Source: Clostridiales bacterium (lineage in GTDB: Bacteria; Bacillota; Clostridia; Lachnospirales; Lachnospiraceae). From it: a DNA stretch of 64,000 bases. Position 1 is the first letter of the stretch; the number at the start of each line of letters is the position of its first letter. The DNA lies in contig JAHZHN010000002.1 of the NCBI GenBank assembly GCA_019420275.1, positions 161,691-225,690 of the forward strand, read 5' to 3'. Shown piece by piece: positions 62,584 to 64,000 of this stretch. The position numbers were made by a program, and so were the translations under genes. Under the pieces are notes generated by a model. That model searched no databases. It saw only the letters and a program-made list of their open reading frames with translations, and was not told the DNA's origin.

Positions 62584-63315
62584 TTATAAATTTTCTGCCA
62601 GTATTTCAGAAATTCTGTCTTCCATCCGGCAATATTGTTCATAATTGATCAAAATATTTCTTCCGTCTGTCGTAATCAGACCTTCTTCTTTAAATTTCTT
62701 GATTGCTCTTGATATGGTTTTTACGCATAATCCTGTAAAATCTGATAATCCCTGCCGGTCACCCTTCATTCTCAAAACACCATTTCTCGCATATTTCCGA
62801 TATTGATTCATCATTAAAAATGCTACTCTGTCTGCTCCCTGCAAAAACAAAAGCATTCGGCTGTCTCTGGCCTGTTCCAGGAGATATTCCCCCATCAGCC
62901 GGCTCTCCTGATGAAGGGCCACAATGTCAGAGTCCAGCCATTTTTTAAATCCTTCTTTCGGAATCTTTAATACTGTACATTTGGTCACCGTCTGCAGCGT
63001 TGTCTGATATTTATCCAGATCAATAATGACTTCCATGCCTCCAAACGCATATACCTTTCCAAAAGTTGTAAAGTCATAATTAATCCCGTAAATTCGATAA
63101 TCGGTCGCTTTTATGAGGCCTTTTCCAATGAGATAGATCATATCCACCGGCTCTCCTTCCCGGATAAATATGGTGCCTGCATCCAGCTCTTCCACCATAA
63201 AAGTATCCATCAGCCACATGGGAGCCGTTCGAAAATACTGTTTAAACTGTTTTCTTGTGTCCGCATCAATTTCATTTAAAAAAGGCAGTATTTCCTTTAA
63301 ATATTTATTCTCCAT
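62584..63315 (-). CDS. Crp/Fnr family transcriptional regulator
   Basis: The 243 residues have an N-terminal cyclic-nucleotide-binding-like beta-roll (about 20-140, with IREGEPVDMIYLIGKG) and a C-terminal winged helix (GDRQGLSDFTGLCVKTISRA then FKEEGLI near 190-220). No Cys cluster for an FNR-type Fe-S centre is present. It sits inside the nucleoside-salvage operon, so it probably regulates those genes. Ligand unknown. ATG at 63315 follows AAGGAGGCAAAAG. Confidence 0.9.
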   Translation of the reverse strand: MENKYLKEILPFLNEIDADTRKQFKQYFRTAPMWLMDTFMVEELDAGTIFIREGEPVDMIYLIGKGLIKATDYRIYGINYDFTTFGKVYAFGGMEVIIDLDKYQTTLQTVTKCTVLKIPKEGFKKWLDSDIVALHQESRLMGEYLLEQARDSRMLLFLQGADRVAFLMMNQYRKYARNGVLRMKGDRQGLSDFTGLCVKTISRAIKKFKEEGLITTDGRNILINYEQYCRMEDRISEILAENL

Positions 63316-63333
63316 CTTTTGCCTCCTTCTATC

Positions 63334-64000
63334 CTAATTTACAGCCAGCACCTGTCTTCCCTTCACATATTTTGCTTTCAGTTCTGCATCCTGTCTTAAG
63401 TAGATCAGACGTTCCAGCCGCTCTCTTACCGACAATTTCTGTGGATGCCGGATCCGGCTGTCATCTATGACAACTGCATCGAATTCATATCCTTTTTCCA
63501 AACTTCCGACTTTTCCAAAGAACGCCCCTCCGCCTTTGGTTGCCAGATAAAATGCTTCTTCCACCGTAAGAGGCGAAAGCTTCTGATCTTCAAGCCTCCA
63601 TCGCAGTTTCGAACACTGGATTGCCATCTCCATGGCATGAAACATAGAAAGAGAGGATCCTGCCGCCACGTCGGTTCCCAGACCTGTTTTTATCCCCATT
63701 GCCAAAAATTTTCTGACTGGCGCAATTCCGGAGGAGAGATTTGTATTGGATTCCGGACAGTGAGCAATAAATACTCCCTGTTCCTTTATCATCTGAAGTT
63801 CCTCTTCTCCGCTGTGAACACAATGTGCCATGACCGTCGGACATTCTTTTCCAAACAGACCGTGCATACGATAGGCATCTCCGTAAAACCTCGCTTCCGG
63901 ACAGAGCTGTGCAACCAGTTCTATCTCTCCTAAATTTTCTGAAAGATGAGACTGTACCGGCAGCTGGTATTTCTTCTGTAACTGAGACAGCATATCCATA
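63334..64000 (-). CDS. guaD: Guanine deaminase / amidohydrolase family (partial, 5' end off the right edge)
   Basis: It converts guanine to xanthine in purine salvage and breakdown. The last 222 or so residues are visible: VQSHLSEN with the His and Glu of the active site, MAHCVHSGEEE, IAHCPESNTNLSSG and TGLGTDVAAGSSLSM with the metal Asp. The motif set fits GuaD; related chlorohydrolases are possible. The Met at 63999 is internal, not the start. It is upstream of crp by 18 bases in the same operon. Confidence 0.85.
   Translation of the reverse strand, partial: MDMLSQLQKKYQLPVQSHLSENLGEIELVAQLCPEARFYGDAYRMHGLFGKECPTVMAHCVHSGEEELQMIKEQGVFIAHCPESNTNLSSGIAPVRKFLAMGIKTGLGTDVAAGSSLSMFHAMEMAIQCSKLRWRLEDQKLSPLTVEEAFYLATKGGGAFFGKVGSLEKGYEFDAVVIDDSRIRHPQKLSVRERLERLIYLRQDAELKAKYVKGRQVLAVN

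Noticed and set aside
1..64000. CRISPR arrays, tRNA, rRNA, transposases, phage genes
   Set aside because: No regularly spaced repeats, tRNA-like cloverleafs, rRNA segments or integrase/transposase motifs were seen on either strand by reading; a covariance-model search would be decisive for small RNAs.

Overview
The window looks like a chromosome segment from a strictly anaerobic, low-to-moderate GC Firmicute, most likely a member of the Lachnospiraceae. The evidence is an [FeFe] hydrogenase with an NAD(P)-linked partner, DUF5721 and DUF6020 family proteins, CDP-glycerol polymer genes, AGGAGG-type ribosome binding sites and sigma-A-like promoters with 17-base spacers. I cannot fix the genus from sequence alone. 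I see no rRNA, tRNA, CRISPR array, insertion sequence or phage. Most genes read on the minus strand, so map order is the reverse of transcription order.

Region 1 (1-6898) is housekeeping. It holds the 5' part of an [FeFe] hydrogenase gene overlapping a NuoF-GltD fusion partner, a DegV protein, a DUF368 polyprenyl-phosphate translocase behind a DUF5721 gene, and an HtrA protease.

Region 2 (7107-39976) is a large cell-surface polymer locus. It starts with a polyprenyl-phosphate sugar-1-phosphate transferase and an LCP ligase on the plus strand. Minus-strand genes follow: TagF-like CDP-glycerol glycerophosphotransferases, a rhamnosyltransferase-like GT2, GalU, TagD, a TagGH exporter and two acyltransferases. 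After these come a giant GT2-TagF fusion, a GT2 with two DUF6020 (GT-C-like) proteins, and a tandem of TagF-GT4 paralogues, one of which looks catalytically dead. The right end carries a full CsbB/GtcA/YfhO-type set (GT2, GtrA, YfhO) plus a membrane-tethered PIG-L deacetylase. Together these suggest a teichoic-acid-like or phosphoglycerol-decorated glycan that is primed on the polyprenol, elongated with glycerol phosphate, exported, decorated outside the cell and ligated to the wall.

Region 3 (39992-47119) carries cdaA-cdaR (c-di-AMP synthesis) behind two membrane-protein genes, an SH3-NlpC/P60 wall hydrolase with WalR-like boxes, a decayed MATE transporter, DUF3737, and a flavodoxin lipoprotein with a second flavodoxin remnant.

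Region 4 (47120-53874) is the most unusual part. It is a compact eight-gene operon of DUF2997, a membrane HhH protein, a radical SAM protein, a Ycf46-like AAA ATPase, a Ycf35/DUF1257-like protein, a macrodomain with a helical C-terminal module, a vWA protein and an ADP-ribosylglycohydrolase. It looks like an uncharacterised ATP- and ADP-ribose-linked stress, repair or conflict system. A second NAD-linked group, KptA (RNA 2'-phosphotransferase) plus a nucleotidyltransferase and a zinc-ribbon protein, lies at 57542-59314.

Region 5 (53978-64000) otherwise holds bioB with a BirA box, xylB with a metallophosphoesterase, and a nucleoside-salvage operon running guanine deaminase (partial), Crp/Fnr regulator, purine nucleoside phosphorylase, adenosine deaminase, deoC and a membrane-GNAT fusion.
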